43,589 nt of DNA, taken from assembly GCA_031283085.1 (NCBI GenBank), contig JAITCM010000033.1:1-43589 (forward strand). Direction: 5' to 3'. Position 1 is the first letter of the stretch; each line of letters begins with the position of its first letter. Origin of the DNA: Chitinispirillales bacterium (lineage in GTDB: Bacteria > Fibrobacterota > Chitinivibrionia > Chitinivibrionales > Chitinispirillaceae). The position numbers and the translations under genes were made by a program. Positions 9,402 to 18,977 of this stretch are shown here, piece after piece. A model generated the notes under the pieces. That model was not told the DNA's origin. It worked only from the letters and a program-made list of their open reading frames with translations, and searched no databases.

Positions 9402-9731
9402 ATGGACAACATACTGGAATTAACCGACCGAAACTTCGACGAGTCCGTCCTCGCGAACCCTCAGCCGGTGGTGGTTGACTTTTGGGCGCCGTGGTGCGGG
9501 CCGTGCAAAATGCTTACCCCAATCATACACGAGCTGGCCGGCGAGTACGCCGGCAGTGTTGTTGTCGGCAAGCTCAACATCGACGACAGTCCGGCCGTCG
9601 CGGCCAAGTACGGTATAGAGACCATTCCGACGCTGCTTTTTTTCAGTAACGGCAACCTTGTGGGCCGGCAGGTCGGTCTTATGGCCAAGGCGCCGCTCAA
9701 GGCGAAAATTGAAGGCGCGTTTAAGGGTTGA
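9402..9731 (+). CDS. trxA: Thioredoxin
   Basis: A 109-residue cytoplasmic dithiol oxidoreductase. The active site is WCGPCK with C32 and C35, and the cis-proline is P76 in ETIPT. Length and the DFWAPWCGPCK context are standard. The radical SAM gene follows 35 bases after its stop. In this cell thioredoxin could serve several reductases; nothing in the sequence ties it to a single partner. Confidence 0.96.
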   Translation: MDNILELTDRNFDESVLANPQPVVVDFWAPWCGPCKMLTPIIHELAGEYAGSVVVGKLNIDDSPAVAAKYGIETIPTLLFFSNGNLVGRQVGLMAKAPLKAKIEGAFKG

Positions 9732-9766
9732 GGGAAAAAAGGGACGACGGGGGAGGGGGGTTGTCG

Positions 9767-11299
9767 ATGAAGATTTTAGCGCTTAACCCGCCGTTTCTGC
9801 CGAAGTATTCGCGGGAGTCGCGTTCTCCGGCGGTTACAAAGAGCGGTACGCTCTACTACCCTATGTGGCTCTGTTACGCGGTCGGTTATTTGGAGAAAGC
9901 CGGCCACGAAATTCAGCTTATCGACGCGCCGGCGTCCGGGATGTCGACGGATGATGTGATTCGCGCCGTCCGCGAGTTTGAGCCCGACATGGCGGTGCTC
10001 GACACCTCCACGCCGTCGATATACGGCGACGTCGCGGTGGGCGAGGAGTTGAGGCGCGTATTCCCCGACATATACATTGTGCTCGTGGGCGTCCACGTGT
10101 CGGCGCTGCCGGCGGAGACGCTTGCCCTCTCGCCCAGGATAGACGCCGTGGCTTTCGGGGAGTACGACGAGACGCTCGTGGAGCTTGCCGCCGCGCTGAC
10201 GGCGGTCAATGCCGGCCCCCCCGCGGTCGGCGCCCCGGCCGATGGGGAGCGGCTCGACCCGAAAGGCGAGGCCCTTAGCGCCGTTAGGGGGCTTGCGTAC
10301 AGGGACGGTTCCGGGCAGGTACGCAGGAACGAGGCGCGCCAGCACATAGAGAACCTCGACGACATCCCGTTTGTCTCGGAAGTCTATCACAGGTTTCTCG
10401 ACATAACCCCCTACTTCTACGGCCACAGCCGCCATCCGTTGGTCGTGATAGTGACCGGCCGCGGCTGCCCGTTTCACTGCACCTACTGCGTGTTGCCGCA
10501 GGTCATGCAGGGGCACAGGTACCGCAAGCGCTCCACCGAGTCCATAGTGCAGGAGTTTTTGTACATAAGAGACAATTTCCCCGGCGTCAAGGAGATAATG
10601 ATAGAGGACGACACGCTTACCGCCGACCGCAAGCGTTGCCGCGAGTTATCCGAGGCGCTTATCGCGACGGGCGGGCACCGTATCCCCTGGTCGGCCAACT
10701 CCCGCGCCGACGTCGATTACGAGACTATGTGCCTGATGCGAAAAGCCGGCTGCCGCCTCTTCTGCGTCGGTTTCGAGAGCGGCGACCAGACCGTTTTAGA
10801 CAATATAAAGAAGTCAATCACGCTGGAAAGGATAACGGCCTTCACCCGCGACGCCAGGCGGGCCGGCATTTTGGTGCACGGCTGTTTCATGGTGGGCAAC
10901 CGGGGCGAAACGGCGGAGACGCTGGAGGCCACGCTGCGTTTCGCGAAAGAGCTCAACCCCGACACGGCGCAGTTCTACCCGATAATGGTCTATCCCGGAA
11001 CGAGCGACTACGGGTATTTCAGCGAGAAGGGCTGGATAGTGTCAAAGGACTTCCGTCAGTGGCTCACGGAAGATGGGCTGCACTCCTCCGTAGTGTCAAA
11101 CCCGGATTTGCGTTACGAGGAGCTCGTGGCTTTTTGTGACCGGGCAAGGCGCGGGTTCTACCTGCGCCCGACATATATGTTCGCGAAATTAAAGCAAATG
11201 GTTACAAATCCGGGGGAGGCCAAACGAATAATCAAGGCGGCCCTGACATTCTTCCGTTACCTGTTACAGCCGTCAATCAAGCGTAAGGATATTCAGTAA
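9767..11299 (+). CDS. B12-binding-domain radical SAM protein
   Basis: A 510-residue protein with an N-terminal cobalamin-binding-type Rossmann fold (residues 1-145, including LVGVHVSALPAET and AFGEYDE) and a radical SAM core with the iron-sulfur motif C234-x3-C238-x2-C241 in GRGCPFHCTYC. The layout matches the BchE-like class, which acts on unreactive carbons or methylates. An in-frame TTG at 9728 would overlap trxA; the ATG at 9767 follows a purine-rich GGGGGAGGGGGG stretch and begins the fold (MKILALNPPF), so it is chosen. The stop overlaps the glycosyltransferase start by one base. The substrate is unknown, perhaps a lipid or glycan given the neighbours. Confidence 0.85.
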   Translation: MKILALNPPFLPKYSRESRSPAVTKSGTLYYPMWLCYAVGYLEKAGHEIQLIDAPASGMSTDDVIRAVREFEPDMAVLDTSTPSIYGDVAVGEELRRVFPDIYIVLVGVHVSALPAETLALSPRIDAVAFGEYDETLVELAAALTAVNAGPPAVGAPADGERLDPKGEALSAVRGLAYRDGSGQVRRNEARQHIENLDDIPFVSEVYHRFLDITPYFYGHSRHPLVVIVTGRGCPFHCTYCVLPQVMQGHRYRKRSTESIVQEFLYIRDNFPGVKEIMIEDDTLTADRKRCRELSEALIATGGHRIPWSANSRADVDYETMCLMRKAGCRLFCVGFESGDQTVLDNIKKSITLERITAFTRDARRAGILVHGCFMVGNRGETAETLEATLRFAKELNPDTAQFYPIMVYPGTSDYGYFSEKGWIVSKDFRQWLTEDGLHSSVVSNPDLRYEELVAFCDRARRGFYLRPTYMFAKLKQMVTNPGEAKRIIKAALTFFRYLLQPSIKRKDIQ

Positions 11300-12444
11300 T
11301 GTTACGGATATTTGAGGCAATGTTTTGGGGGTCTCTCGTCGTCGTGGCCTATTCGTACCTGCTCTACCCGGCGTTGCTGACGCTCTTTGTGTGGCTCTTC
11401 AAGCGTCCGGTGCGCTGCAGCGACGACTACTTGCCCACTGTGGGTATACTTGTGCCGGCCTACAACGAGGAGAAGGTCATCGCGCGAAAGATAACAAACG
11501 TGCTCTCTATGGATTACCCGCCCGACAGGATATCCGTTTGGGTGGGTTCCGACTGTTCCGACGACGGGACGGACGCGATAGTGAAGTCTGTAACCGACCC
11601 GCGCGTTCACTTTTGGCGCTCGCCGGAGCGCGGCGGCAAGACGGGGATAATAAACGGGCTGGTGCCGCGGATGGACGGCGAAATCGTCCTCTTGACGGAC
11701 GCGAATACGATGCACCGCACCGACTGTCTGCGGGCGATGGCGAAGCACTTCTACGACCCGAATGTAGGCGCTGTGGCCGGGCACATAGAGCATAAGCTCT
11801 CCGACGGCAGCGAGAACGCCGAGACGGTGTACCGCAGTTTCGAGTCGCACCAGAAAGTGATGGAGGGCTATTTGCACAGCACGATTTCCGCGTTCGGCGG
11901 TTCCTACGCCATACGCGGGAGTTTGTTTAAGCCCATACCGAAAAACGCCTACTCCAACGACGACGTGCTGATACCGATGAACATTATTCGTCAGGGTTAC
12001 CGGGTGATATACGATATGGACGCCGTATCGGAAGAGGACATGACGGACAAGGTCAGCGCGGAGTTTCAGCGCCGGGTGCGTATAGGCGCGGGAAACTTCC
12101 AGTCGTTTCTGTGGCTGCTGGATTTCTTCAACCCGCTGCGGGGGTGGCCGTGGTTCTGCTATGTTTCGCACAAGGTGACGCGCTGGTTTTCGCCGTTTTT
12201 CATCCTGTTCTGCTTTTTCTCCTGTGTGGCGGTCGCGGCGCTCAGCGGTTCGCCGCTGTACAAGTTCATGCTGTCGTGCGGGGTGATATTCTCGGTGTCG
12301 GGTCTGCTGTATCATCAGATGCCGATAAGGGTGAACCGGCACATCTTTTATTTTTTCGCGATGAACGTGGCGCTGTTGCTTGGGGCGGTCAGGTTTGCGG
12401 GGGGTATCAGGTCGGCTGTTTGGAAGAGGACGGAGAGGAGTTGA
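11299..12444 (+). CDS. Membrane-bound family 2 glycosyltransferase
   Basis: A 381-residue inner-membrane processive-type glycosyltransferase. An N-terminal membrane segment (about residues 8-34) leads into the GT-A domain: VGILVPAYNEEKVIARK, GSDCSDDGTD, the DAN metal-binding region of LLTDANTMHRTD, and FQRRVRIGAG, a QxxRW-like block. Two or three hydrophobic segments follow near the C-terminus (about 295-370). It is translationally coupled to the radical SAM gene and followed five bases later by a sugar phosphomutase. The neighbours suggest assembly of an envelope glycan or glycolipid; the sugar is not evident. Confidence 0.85.
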   Translation: MLRIFEAMFWGSLVVVAYSYLLYPALLTLFVWLFKRPVRCSDDYLPTVGILVPAYNEEKVIARKITNVLSMDYPPDRISVWVGSDCSDDGTDAIVKSVTDPRVHFWRSPERGGKTGIINGLVPRMDGEIVLLTDANTMHRTDCLRAMAKHFYDPNVGAVAGHIEHKLSDGSENAETVYRSFESHQKVMEGYLHSTISAFGGSYAIRGSLFKPIPKNAYSNDDVLIPMNIIRQGYRVIYDMDAVSEEDMTDKVSAEFQRRVRIGAGNFQSFLWLLDFFNPLRGWPWFCYVSHKVTRWFSPFFILFCFFSCVAVAALSGSPLYKFMLSCGVIFSVSGLLYHQMPIRVNRHIFYFFAMNVALLLGAVRFAGGIRSAVWKRTERS

Positions 12445-12449
12445 GCTTT

Positions 12450-13805
12450 ATGGATAATAAAGGTTTGCCGATAATGACGGTTTCCGGGATTCGCGGAAAG
12501 GTCGGCGAGACGCTGAGCGAGGAGTTTGTCTCGCGGCTCGCGTTTATACAGACGCGGCTTGCCGGCGGGGGGAAGATTGTTACAGGCCGCGATACGAGGC
12601 CCTCGGGGCCCGCCCTTACGCGCGCGGCGGCGCGGGGGATTTTTGCCGCCGGCGGGGTTCCGGTTGACATCGGCATCGCGCCCACGCCTACTGTCTGCGT
12701 GGCCGTGCCGGCGCTTGGGGCTTCCGGCGGGCTCATAATCACCGCGAGTCACAATCCGTTGCCGTACAACGGGTACAAGATGGTTCACAGGAGCGGGCGG
12801 CTCTTTCGGGGCGATGAGTGCGAGGAGGTCTACTCGGCGTTTAGGGCCGGCGATTATCCCAAGAACTCTGAGTTTGTCAAGTACGGCGGCGAGCCGTTTG
12901 AGAGCGTGGACGTTTCGTCCGTTCACATTGACAGGATACTTTCGTGTGTGGATGTGTCTCTAATCCGGTCAAGGAACATCCGTATCGCGGTGGATTCGAT
13001 AAACGGCGCCGCCGGCGCGGTGTTTCCCAAGCTGCTTTCCGCGTTGTCCGTGCGGTGGGAGGGCGTGAACAACAAGTTGGACGGCGATTTCGTCCACAAC
13101 CCGGAGCCGCGCCCCGAGCATCTCGGCGATTTGCGCCGTTTGCTTTCGGGCGGCGGTTTTTGGGGCGGTTTTGCCTTTGACCCCGACGCCGACCGCTTAG
13201 CGACGATGGGAGAGGCGGGCCAGGAGGTCTCCGAGGAGATGACGCTGGCGCTGGCGCTGCAGAATATTCTGGCGAAGAAGGCCGGCAACGTGGCCACGAA
13301 CCTGTCGTCGTCAATGGTTATTGACGACGTGGCCGCCGGATACGGCGTCGCGGTCATCAGGACAAAGATAGGCGAGGCGCATGTGGTTGAGGGCATGAGG
13401 GCCAACCGCTGCATAGCCGGCGGCGAGGGCAACGGCGGCGTGATATACCCCGCCGTCTGCATGGCCAGAGACGGCCTGACCGGGTTGGCCGTTATTTTGG
13501 AGGAGATGGCGAAGACGGGGAAAAAACTCTATGAGTTGGCGATGGATTGGCCGATTTATTATATTGTTAAGGAGAAGATACCGTGCGCCGATACCGATAC
13601 GGCGGTATTGATAGACAGGCTAAGCAAGGCGTTCGCGGACGAAAAGATGGACATGACGGACGGGTTGAAGATTATCAGGGATTACGGGTGGGTGCATCTA
13701 AGGGCCTCAAATACCGAGCCGATAATAAGGTGTTACGCCGAGGCAAGGAGTATGGAGCAAGCCAAAGGGCTGGCTGATATGGTGTTGACGTACCGCGTCG
13801 CGTAG
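12450..13805 (+). CDS. Phosphohexomutase (phosphoglucosamine/phosphomannomutase family)
   Basis: A 451-residue alpha-D-phosphohexomutase that interconverts sugar 1- and 6-phosphates. The phosphoserine S100 lies in ITASHNPLPYNGYK, the magnesium loop DPDADR has D244, D246 and D248, the sugar-binding loop GGEGNGG is at 324-330, and the phosphate-binding end is RASNTEPIIR. The GGEGNGG loop and the VSGIRGKVG start resemble the ManB/GlmM-like group found in several non-proteobacterial lineages, so glucosamine and mannose phosphates are both possible. A longer reading frame extends upstream to 12111 but overlaps the glycosyltransferase; the ATG at 12450 is the sensible start. Confidence 0.9.
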   Translation: MDNKGLPIMTVSGIRGKVGETLSEEFVSRLAFIQTRLAGGGKIVTGRDTRPSGPALTRAAARGIFAAGGVPVDIGIAPTPTVCVAVPALGASGGLIITASHNPLPYNGYKMVHRSGRLFRGDECEEVYSAFRAGDYPKNSEFVKYGGEPFESVDVSSVHIDRILSCVDVSLIRSRNIRIAVDSINGAAGAVFPKLLSALSVRWEGVNNKLDGDFVHNPEPRPEHLGDLRRLLSGGGFWGGFAFDPDADRLATMGEAGQEVSEEMTLALALQNILAKKAGNVATNLSSSMVIDDVAAGYGVAVIRTKIGEAHVVEGMRANRCIAGGEGNGGVIYPAVCMARDGLTGLAVILEEMAKTGKKLYELAMDWPIYYIVKEKIPCADTDTAVLIDRLSKAFADEKMDMTDGLKIIRDYGWVHLRASNTEPIIRCYAEARSMEQAKGLADMVLTYRVA

Positions 13806-13831
13806 CGGCGCATACAAAGGAGAGCCGAAAA

Positions 13832-15121
13832 ATGAATCCCGTTAGTGCCGTTAAAGCGTTCAAGATGTCGCTGCTGATGCCGTTCGCCCTTATCCTGTTG
13901 CCGCCGGCTCAAATATTTGCCCGTCCCGTAGTCGCGGCCAGCAGCTTCACCCAGTTCGGCAAGCCCGCGAAGGAGGCGCTTGCCAGGGCACATACCGCCG
14001 CTACCGCCGAGTTTCGGTTGGAGCTGCATGTTTGGCTCAAGGAGAATATGCGTATCGACGTGGATACCGCGAACAGCATAAAGCGGTTCGCGCTTGATAA
14101 GTTGGCGGAGCGCTGCCTTGAGTCCGCGGAGGAGGCCAGCGTGGGCAGGGGGCGCGTGTGGACGCTGTCGCTTACCGTTTCCGAATCCGACGTGCGGGCG
14201 GCTTTGGATTCTCACAACGACTATTTTGACGGGTTGGCCTCGGCGCGTTTTCAGGATGCCCGCGGCAACGACTTGAATGTGGCGTTGCCGGGCGCGATAG
14301 GGGCGCTTTGCGCGGCTATGGCCAAGATAGAGCCGGCGTCGGGGGGCGGCGGGGTGAACGTGGACGACATTCGCGCCAATGTGCAGATACTCTTCGACAA
14401 GATGGAGGTGAAGTCGGCTGCTACGGTTGTGGACGGGCGTCAGGGATCGTTCCCGAACCGGTCGCCGGACGCGGTTTTTACCATAGACGGGGCCCCGCTC
14501 ACCGGTTTTCACCTTACGGCGACGGTTCAGGGCGGGCGCGTGCTGGGGCGATTTGAGACGGACGAGCGCGGCGGGGTGCCGCTGCGGAATTACAAGGTGC
14601 CGTTCGTTCACAACGGGAGTATGCTGAACGTGACCCCCGACGCCCGCGGTTACATAAAGGCGGACGGGTTCATCAGGTACAAGGATTTGGGGATTCGCCT
14701 TAATAAGGGGCAGGACCTCTCCTATATATATAAGGTGCCGACGCTGACCTACACGCTGGAGTACAGGGCGAGTTCTCTCAGCAAGGCCATAGTCGTTCCG
14801 CCCGATTTTTTGGCCGACGCGCACGTCCGCAAGTATTTGAGGGAGTATTGCGGTTTGGTTCCGGCCTCGCGTGGTTCGGCCGACATGAACGTCAAGTTCA
14901 CGGTGGAATTCTCCCAGAACACCTACAACGACACGGAGGAGGACGGTTACGCGATGAGGGCGGTGGCGGAGTTCAGGGGGGGCGGGGTGGAGAGGACGGG
15001 GAAGACGCAGTTTGAGAAGCGGCTGAACTTTGGGCTCACATTGCAGTCCGGTGAGTATTTTTGGGAGGCTTCCGGGGCGCTCAGGAAGCTGATTGGGGAC
15101 GCTTTGAGCCGGGATGATTAA
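13832..15121 (+). CDS. Exported protein of unknown function
   Basis: I do not recognise the family. The 429-residue protein has a plausible signal peptide (K9, K11, then a hydrophobic stretch LLMPFALILLPPAQIF and ARP/VVA cleavage sites), and otherwise looks soluble and periplasmic or surface-located. An early helical block with repeated alanine and glutamate (about 40-100) resembles N-terminal parts of LPP20/FlgT-like proteins, but this is only an impression. The middle has a beta-rich segment around GAPLTGFHLTATVQGG. It follows the phosphomutase by 26 bases with a Shine-Dalgarno AAAGGAGAG and is probably in the same operon. Confidence 0.7.
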   Translation: MNPVSAVKAFKMSLLMPFALILLPPAQIFARPVVAASSFTQFGKPAKEALARAHTAATAEFRLELHVWLKENMRIDVDTANSIKRFALDKLAERCLESAEEASVGRGRVWTLSLTVSESDVRAALDSHNDYFDGLASARFQDARGNDLNVALPGAIGALCAAMAKIEPASGGGGVNVDDIRANVQILFDKMEVKSAATVVDGRQGSFPNRSPDAVFTIDGAPLTGFHLTATVQGGRVLGRFETDERGGVPLRNYKVPFVHNGSMLNVTPDARGYIKADGFIRYKDLGIRLNKGQDLSYIYKVPTLTYTLEYRASSLSKAIVVPPDFLADAHVRKYLREYCGLVPASRGSADMNVKFTVEFSQNTYNDTEEDGYAMRAVAEFRGGGVERTGKTQFEKRLNFGLTLQSGEYFWEASGALRKLIGDALSRDD

Positions 15122-15244
15122 GGCCGATGTTAGAGTTAACGTCGGAATCGGTAAAAAATCGATACAAAATCAGCGTCAAAAAACCGCGAAATTCGTATAG
15201 AAACAGGGGTTCTGAAAAAAAACGCGATTTTTTTCATTTTTTTA

Positions 15245-15273
15245 TTGACTTTCGGTTTGCCATACGGTATATT
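15245..15273 (+). promoter_or_regulatory. Probable sigma-70 promoter of the sulfate operon
   Basis: TTGACT (15245-15250) and TATATT (15268-15273) are separated by 17 bases, close to the housekeeping consensus. They lie about 90 bases before the sbp start in a 242-base AT-rich gap. Just downstream, ATGTATTA (15288-15295) and TAATACAT (15325-15332) form a perfect 8-bp inverted repeat with a 29-base gap that could be an operator for a sulfur-responsive repressor; this is inference. Upstream, around 15215-15245, A8 and T7 runs surrounding CGCGA may terminate the preceding gene. A short reading frame across this gap is not credible as a gene. Confidence 0.6.
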
Positions 15274-15363
15274 CATAGTATTGGGATATGTATTATATGT
15301 TTACTGTGTATTTGTATGGCATATTAATACATCAACACACAACCTGTTATTGAGGAGGGGCAA

Positions 15364-16470
15364 ATGAGCAAGGTGCGAGAACAGTCGGGTACCGTCGGTA
15401 ACGGTCGGGGGTTTTTGTTGCGTATGGGTGTCTTTTTCGTCCTGGCCCTGATATTTACGGCGTTTTTCCACTGCGCTAAGAAGGGTGAGGATAAAGGCGG
15501 CGAGGCTAAAAAGGTTGAGGTCAAAAAGGTTACGCTGCTCAATGTCTCCTACGACCCTACAAGGGAGCTGTATCAGGACTGCAACAGGGCGTTTACCGAG
15601 TATTACAGGAATAAGACGGGCGTTGAGGTGACGGTCAACCAGTCTCACGGCGGGTCGGGCGGGCAGGCGCGGAGCGTTATTGAGGGTAACGAGGCCGACG
15701 CGGTGACTTTAGCGCTGGCTTACGACATAGACGCGATAGCCGACGCCCGTAAGGGGCTAATCGCCGAGGATTGGATTGGGCGGTTTCCGAATAACAGTTC
15801 GCCATATACCTCTACAATCGTCTTTCTTGTCCGTTTGGGCAACCCCAAGGGCATAAAGGACTGGGACGACCTTGTGAGGAAGGGGGTGAATGTTATAACT
15901 CCCGACCCCAAGACTTCCGGCGGCGCCCGCTGGAACTATCTCGCCGCGTGGGCGTACGCCCGTAACAGGTACGGCGGCGATGATAAGGCCCTTGAGTTTG
16001 TTTCAAAGCTTTACGCCAATGTTTCGATTTTGGATCCGGGGGCGCGGGGTTCCACAAATACCTTTGTACAGCGCGGTTTGGGGGATGTGCTGCTGGCGTG
16101 GGAAAACGAGGCCTACCTGACCATCAAGGAGCTTGGCGAGGGTAAGTTTGAGATTGTCACCCCGTCCCTGAGCATTTTGGCGGAGCCGTCCGTCACATAC
16201 GTTGACGGTACGGTGGATAAACGCGGCACAAAGGAAGAAACCGTCGCCTATTTGGAGTACCTGTATTCCGACGAGGCGCAGCGGATTATCGGCAAGCATT
16301 ATTACCGTCCTTCCAATCGGGAGATTGCCAAAGAGTTTTCGAATGTGTTTGCCAGTCTGAGTTTGGTATCGATAGATAATGATTTCGGAGGGTGGAGGGC
16401 GGCGCATAAGGCGCATTTTGCCGACGGCGGCGCGTTTGACCGAATAATGAAGGGGTTGAAGAAAAAATGA
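15364..16470 (+). CDS. sbp: Sulfate ABC transporter substrate-binding protein
   Basis: Periplasmic sulfate or thiosulfate receptor. The 368-residue protein has a basic N-terminus, one hydrophobic stretch (about 19-35) and then C37 in [13 protein letters not shown], which resembles a lipoprotein anchor with a non-standard residue (H) before the cysteine. The mature part shows the Sbp/CysP landmarks [45 protein letters not shown] and LAWENEA. The Shine-Dalgarno is GAGGAGGGG. It overlaps cysT by four bases (ATGA), so receptor and permease are translated together. Confidence 0.93.
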   Translation: MSKVREQSGTVGNGRGFLLRMGVFFVLALIFTAFFHCAKKGEDKGGEAKKVEVKKVTLLNVSYDPTRELYQDCNRAFTEYYRNKTGVEVTVNQSHGGSGGQARSVIEGNEADAVTLALAYDIDAIADARKGLIAEDWIGRFPNNSSPYTSTIVFLVRLGNPKGIKDWDDLVRKGVNVITPDPKTSGGARWNYLAAWAYARNRYGGDDKALEFVSKLYANVSILDPGARGSTNTFVQRGLGDVLLAWENEAYLTIKELGEGKFEIVTPSLSILAEPSVTYVDGTVDKRGTKEETVAYLEYLYSDEAQRIIGKHYYRPSNREIAKEFSNVFASLSLVSIDNDFGGWRAAHKAHFADGGAFDRIMKGLKKK

Positions 16471-17309
16471 GGTTTCCGTTCAAATTGAGAAACGGCAAGG
16501 GCAAGATGCCCGGATTCGGTCTAAGCATGGGGCTAAGTCTTAGCTACCTGTCCTTTCTTATACTGATTCCGATATCTTCCCTTGTCGTTTACGCCGCCAA
16601 AATGCCGCTTAAGGACTACTTCGGGATTATCTTGGACGAGCGGGTTGTCGCCGCGTTCAAGATTTCGTTCTTTTCGGCCATAGCCGCCGCGCTGGTCAAC
16701 TTTGTGTTCGGTTTTATCATCGCGTGGGTATTGGCGCGGTACGATTTCGTCGGAAAGAGGATAGTCGACGCCTGCGTCGATCTGCCGTTTGCCGTTCCCA
16801 CGGCCGTGGCCGGCATTTCGCTCGCGACCGTGTTTTCGGCCAACGGCCTTTTGGGGAAAATTCTCTTGCCGTTCGGTATCTCGCTCGGGTATTCGACCGC
16901 CGGCATAGTGCTTGCCCTTATTTTTATCGGGCTTCCGTTTGTAGTGCGTACCGTGCAGCCCATAATCGAGGAGTCGGACGCCGCGCTGGAAGAGGCGGCG
17001 GCGAGCCTTGGGGCAAACTGGTTCCAGATTTTTGTCAAGGTTATCTTCCCTGCGGTATTGCCCGCTCTCGTTACCGGGGCGACGATGGCTTTCGCGAGGG
17101 GGCTTGGCGAATACGGCTCGGTTATTTTCATATCGAGCAATATGCCCTACGTAAGCGAGATAGTTCCTCTGTTGATTATAAAGAAGCTCATGCAGTTTGA
17201 TTATTTGGGCGCGAGCGCCATCGGCGTGACAATGCTGATAATAGCCTTTATCATGATGTTTGTCACCAATATTCTTCAGAAATATATGTTAAAGGGGCGG
17301 CAATCGTGA
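16467..17309 (+). CDS. cysT: Sulfate ABC transporter permease CysT
   Basis: Inner-membrane permease subunit of the sulfate transporter, 280 residues, with about six membrane segments. The EAA-type coupling region, which contacts CysA, is visible at [21 protein letters not shown], followed by [15 protein letters not shown], typical of CysT/CysU. Start and stop are coupled to sbp (ATGA) and to cysW (GTGA). Nothing is unusual apart from a basic leader of about 20 residues. Confidence 0.94.
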   Translation: MRFPFKLRNGKGKMPGFGLSMGLSLSYLSFLILIPISSLVVYAAKMPLKDYFGIILDERVVAAFKISFFSAIAAALVNFVFGFIIAWVLARYDFVGKRIVDACVDLPFAVPTAVAGISLATVFSANGLLGKILLPFGISLGYSTAGIVLALIFIGLPFVVRTVQPIIEESDAALEEAAASLGANWFQIFVKVIFPAVLPALVTGATMAFARGLGEYGSVIFISSNMPYVSEIVPLLIIKKLMQFDYLGASAIGVTMLIIAFIMMFVTNILQKYMLKGRQS

Positions 17310-18154
17310 TTAAAACCGGAATCGTCCGCGAACCGCGGCGGGTGAAGGCGCTGCTGCTCTTTACCGCCGGCGTATTTTTGTCCGTGTTCATAATACTGCC
17401 GATGGTAACTATCTTTCGCGAGGCGTTGAAAGCCGGCGTCGCGGGCTATCTGAAATCTTTCGTCGACCCCGGCGTCGCTTTTTCGATACGCCTCTCCCTG
17501 CTTACGGTGTTGATTTGCGTTCCGGTCAACACATTTTTCGGCGTCGTTTTGGCGTGGCTTGTGACGAAGTACGAGTTTCCGGGCAAGAAGCTGCTGATTA
17601 CGGTCGTTGAGGTGCCGTTTAGCGTCTCTCCCGTAATCGCGGGGCTTCTGTTTATCTTCCTGTTCGGTTCCTTCGGATGGTTCGGAACGTGGCTTACTGA
17701 CCACAATATAAAAATCGTCTTCGCCGTTCCGGGAATAGTTCTCGCGACGCTCTTTGTCTCTTTCCCGTTTGTGGCCCGCGAGCTTACGCCGCTTATGCGC
17801 GAGTTGGGAAAGGACGATGAGGAGGCCGCCCTCACCTTAGGCGCCTCCGGGCTTCAGATTTTTTGGAAAGTGACCCTGCCGAATATAAAGTGGGGCTTAT
17901 TATACGGAATAATACTGACGAACGCCAGGGCGATGGGGGAGTTCGGGGCGGTCTCCGTCGTGTCCGGGCTTGTCAGGGGCGTAACGACGACCATGCCGCT
18001 CTATATCGATATTCTCTACGGGGAATATATGTTCAAGTCCGCCTTTGCCGTCGCGTCCCTTCTGACATTTTTGGCCGTGGTAACGATTATCGTGAAAGCC
18101 GTTTTGGAGTATGCCATAGCGGTTCAAAGGAAATCCGGGGAGGTACAAATATAG
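17306..18154 (+). CDS. cysW: Sulfate ABC transporter permease CysW
   Basis: Second permease subunit, 282 residues, six predicted membrane segments. It has the coupling region [21 protein letters not shown] and the block [15 protein letters not shown], characteristic of CysW. It starts with GTG overlapping the cysT stop by four bases, with AAAGGGG upstream as Shine-Dalgarno. cysA begins three bases after its stop. Confidence 0.94.
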   Translation: MIKTGIVREPRRVKALLLFTAGVFLSVFIILPMVTIFREALKAGVAGYLKSFVDPGVAFSIRLSLLTVLICVPVNTFFGVVLAWLVTKYEFPGKKLLITVVEVPFSVSPVIAGLLFIFLFGSFGWFGTWLTDHNIKIVFAVPGIVLATLFVSFPFVARELTPLMRELGKDDEEAALTLGASGLQIFWKVTLPNIKWGLLYGIILTNARAMGEFGAVSVVSGLVRGVTTTMPLYIDILYGEYMFKSAFAVASLLTFLAVVTIIVKAVLEYAIAVQRKSGEVQI

Positions 18155-18156
18155 TC

Positions 18157-18948
18157 ATGGGTATCGAGATACGGAATATCAACAAAAAATTCGGTAATTT
18201 TGTCGCGCTGAGCGATATCAGCATCGCCATTCCCAAAGGGGAGATAACCGCCCTCTTGGGGCCTTCCGGCTGCGGCAAGACCACGCTTTTGCGGATTATC
18301 GCCGGTTTGGAGACCCCCGATTCCGGCGTGATAAAATTTTCCGGTGAGGATCAGACAAACAAACGCGTAAAGGACAGGAAAGTGGGGTTCGTGTTCCAGC
18401 ACTACGCCCTCTTCAGGCACATGAACGTGTTTGAGAACATAGCTTTCGGGCTTCGCGTGCGTCCGCGTAAGATACGTCCGGACAGGAAGGCGATACATGA
18501 GAGCGTTATGCGCCTTGTCGCTTTGGTTCAACTTGAGGGTTATGTCAACCGTTTCCCGTCGGAGCTTTCGGGCGGCCAGCGGCAGCGCGTGGCGCTCGCG
18601 AGGGCGCTTGCCGTGGAACCGTCCGTATTGCTTTTAGACGAGCCTTTCGGCGCGCTCGACGCGAAAGTCCGCAAGGAGCTGCGGCGGTGGCTGCGCCGTT
18701 TGCACGATGAGATTCACGTTACCAGCGTATTTGTAACGCACGACCAGGACGAGGCACTTGAGGTGTCGGACACCATAGTCATTGTGAACAAAGGAAAAAT
18801 AGAACAGGCGGGAAGCCCGGAAGCGGTATGCGATTTTCCGGCAAATCCGTTCGTAGCCGATTTTCTCAGTGATATCAACAGGCCGATAGTGACAAGAAAG
18901 AAAAAAACTTTGGCCGGCGTGATAAACGACGACAGGCAGGGAATTTAA
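18157..18948 (+). CDS. cysA: Sulfate ABC transporter ATP-binding protein (short CysA)
   Basis: ATPase driving the CysTW permease. Walker A GPSGCGKT is at residues 35-42, the signature LSGGQ at 137-141 and Walker B LLLDEP with D161/E162, followed by the switch histidine in [10 protein letters not shown]. The protein stops at 263 residues, about 90 short of typical CysA (350 or so), so the C-terminal TOBE-like regulatory part is missing; the end [17 protein letters not shown] is degenerate. A longer reading frame begins at 17863 inside cysW, but GGGGAGG before the ATG at 18157 and the start of the fold fix this start. Confidence 0.92.
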   Translation: MGIEIRNINKKFGNFVALSDISIAIPKGEITALLGPSGCGKTTLLRIIAGLETPDSGVIKFSGEDQTNKRVKDRKVGFVFQHYALFRHMNVFENIAFGLRVRPRKIRPDRKAIHESVMRLVALVQLEGYVNRFPSELSGGQRQRVALARALAVEPSVLLLDEPFGALDAKVRKELRRWLRRLHDEIHVTSVFVTHDQDEALEVSDTIVIVNKGKIEQAGSPEAVCDFPANPFVADFLSDINRPIVTRKKKTLAGVINDDRQGI

Positions 18949-18977
18949 AGATTTTGATTTTTTAAGGATAAATTATA

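Noticed and set aside
11302-12342. Minus-strand frame of 346 codons opposite the glycosyltransferase
   Set aside because: Antisense shadow; the plus-strand frame has clear GT-A motifs.
12111-12449. Upstream extension of the phosphohexomutase frame
   Set aside because: It lies within the glycosyltransferase gene and precedes the family start; the ATG at 12450 is adequate.
13733-14824. Long minus-strand frame opposite the exported protein gene
   Set aside because: Arginine- and histidine-rich shadow translation; the plus strand has a signal peptide and proper start site.
15127-15327. Short plus-strand reading frame before sbp
   Set aside because: It covers the promoter and AT-rich leader, has low-complexity content and no ribosome-binding site.
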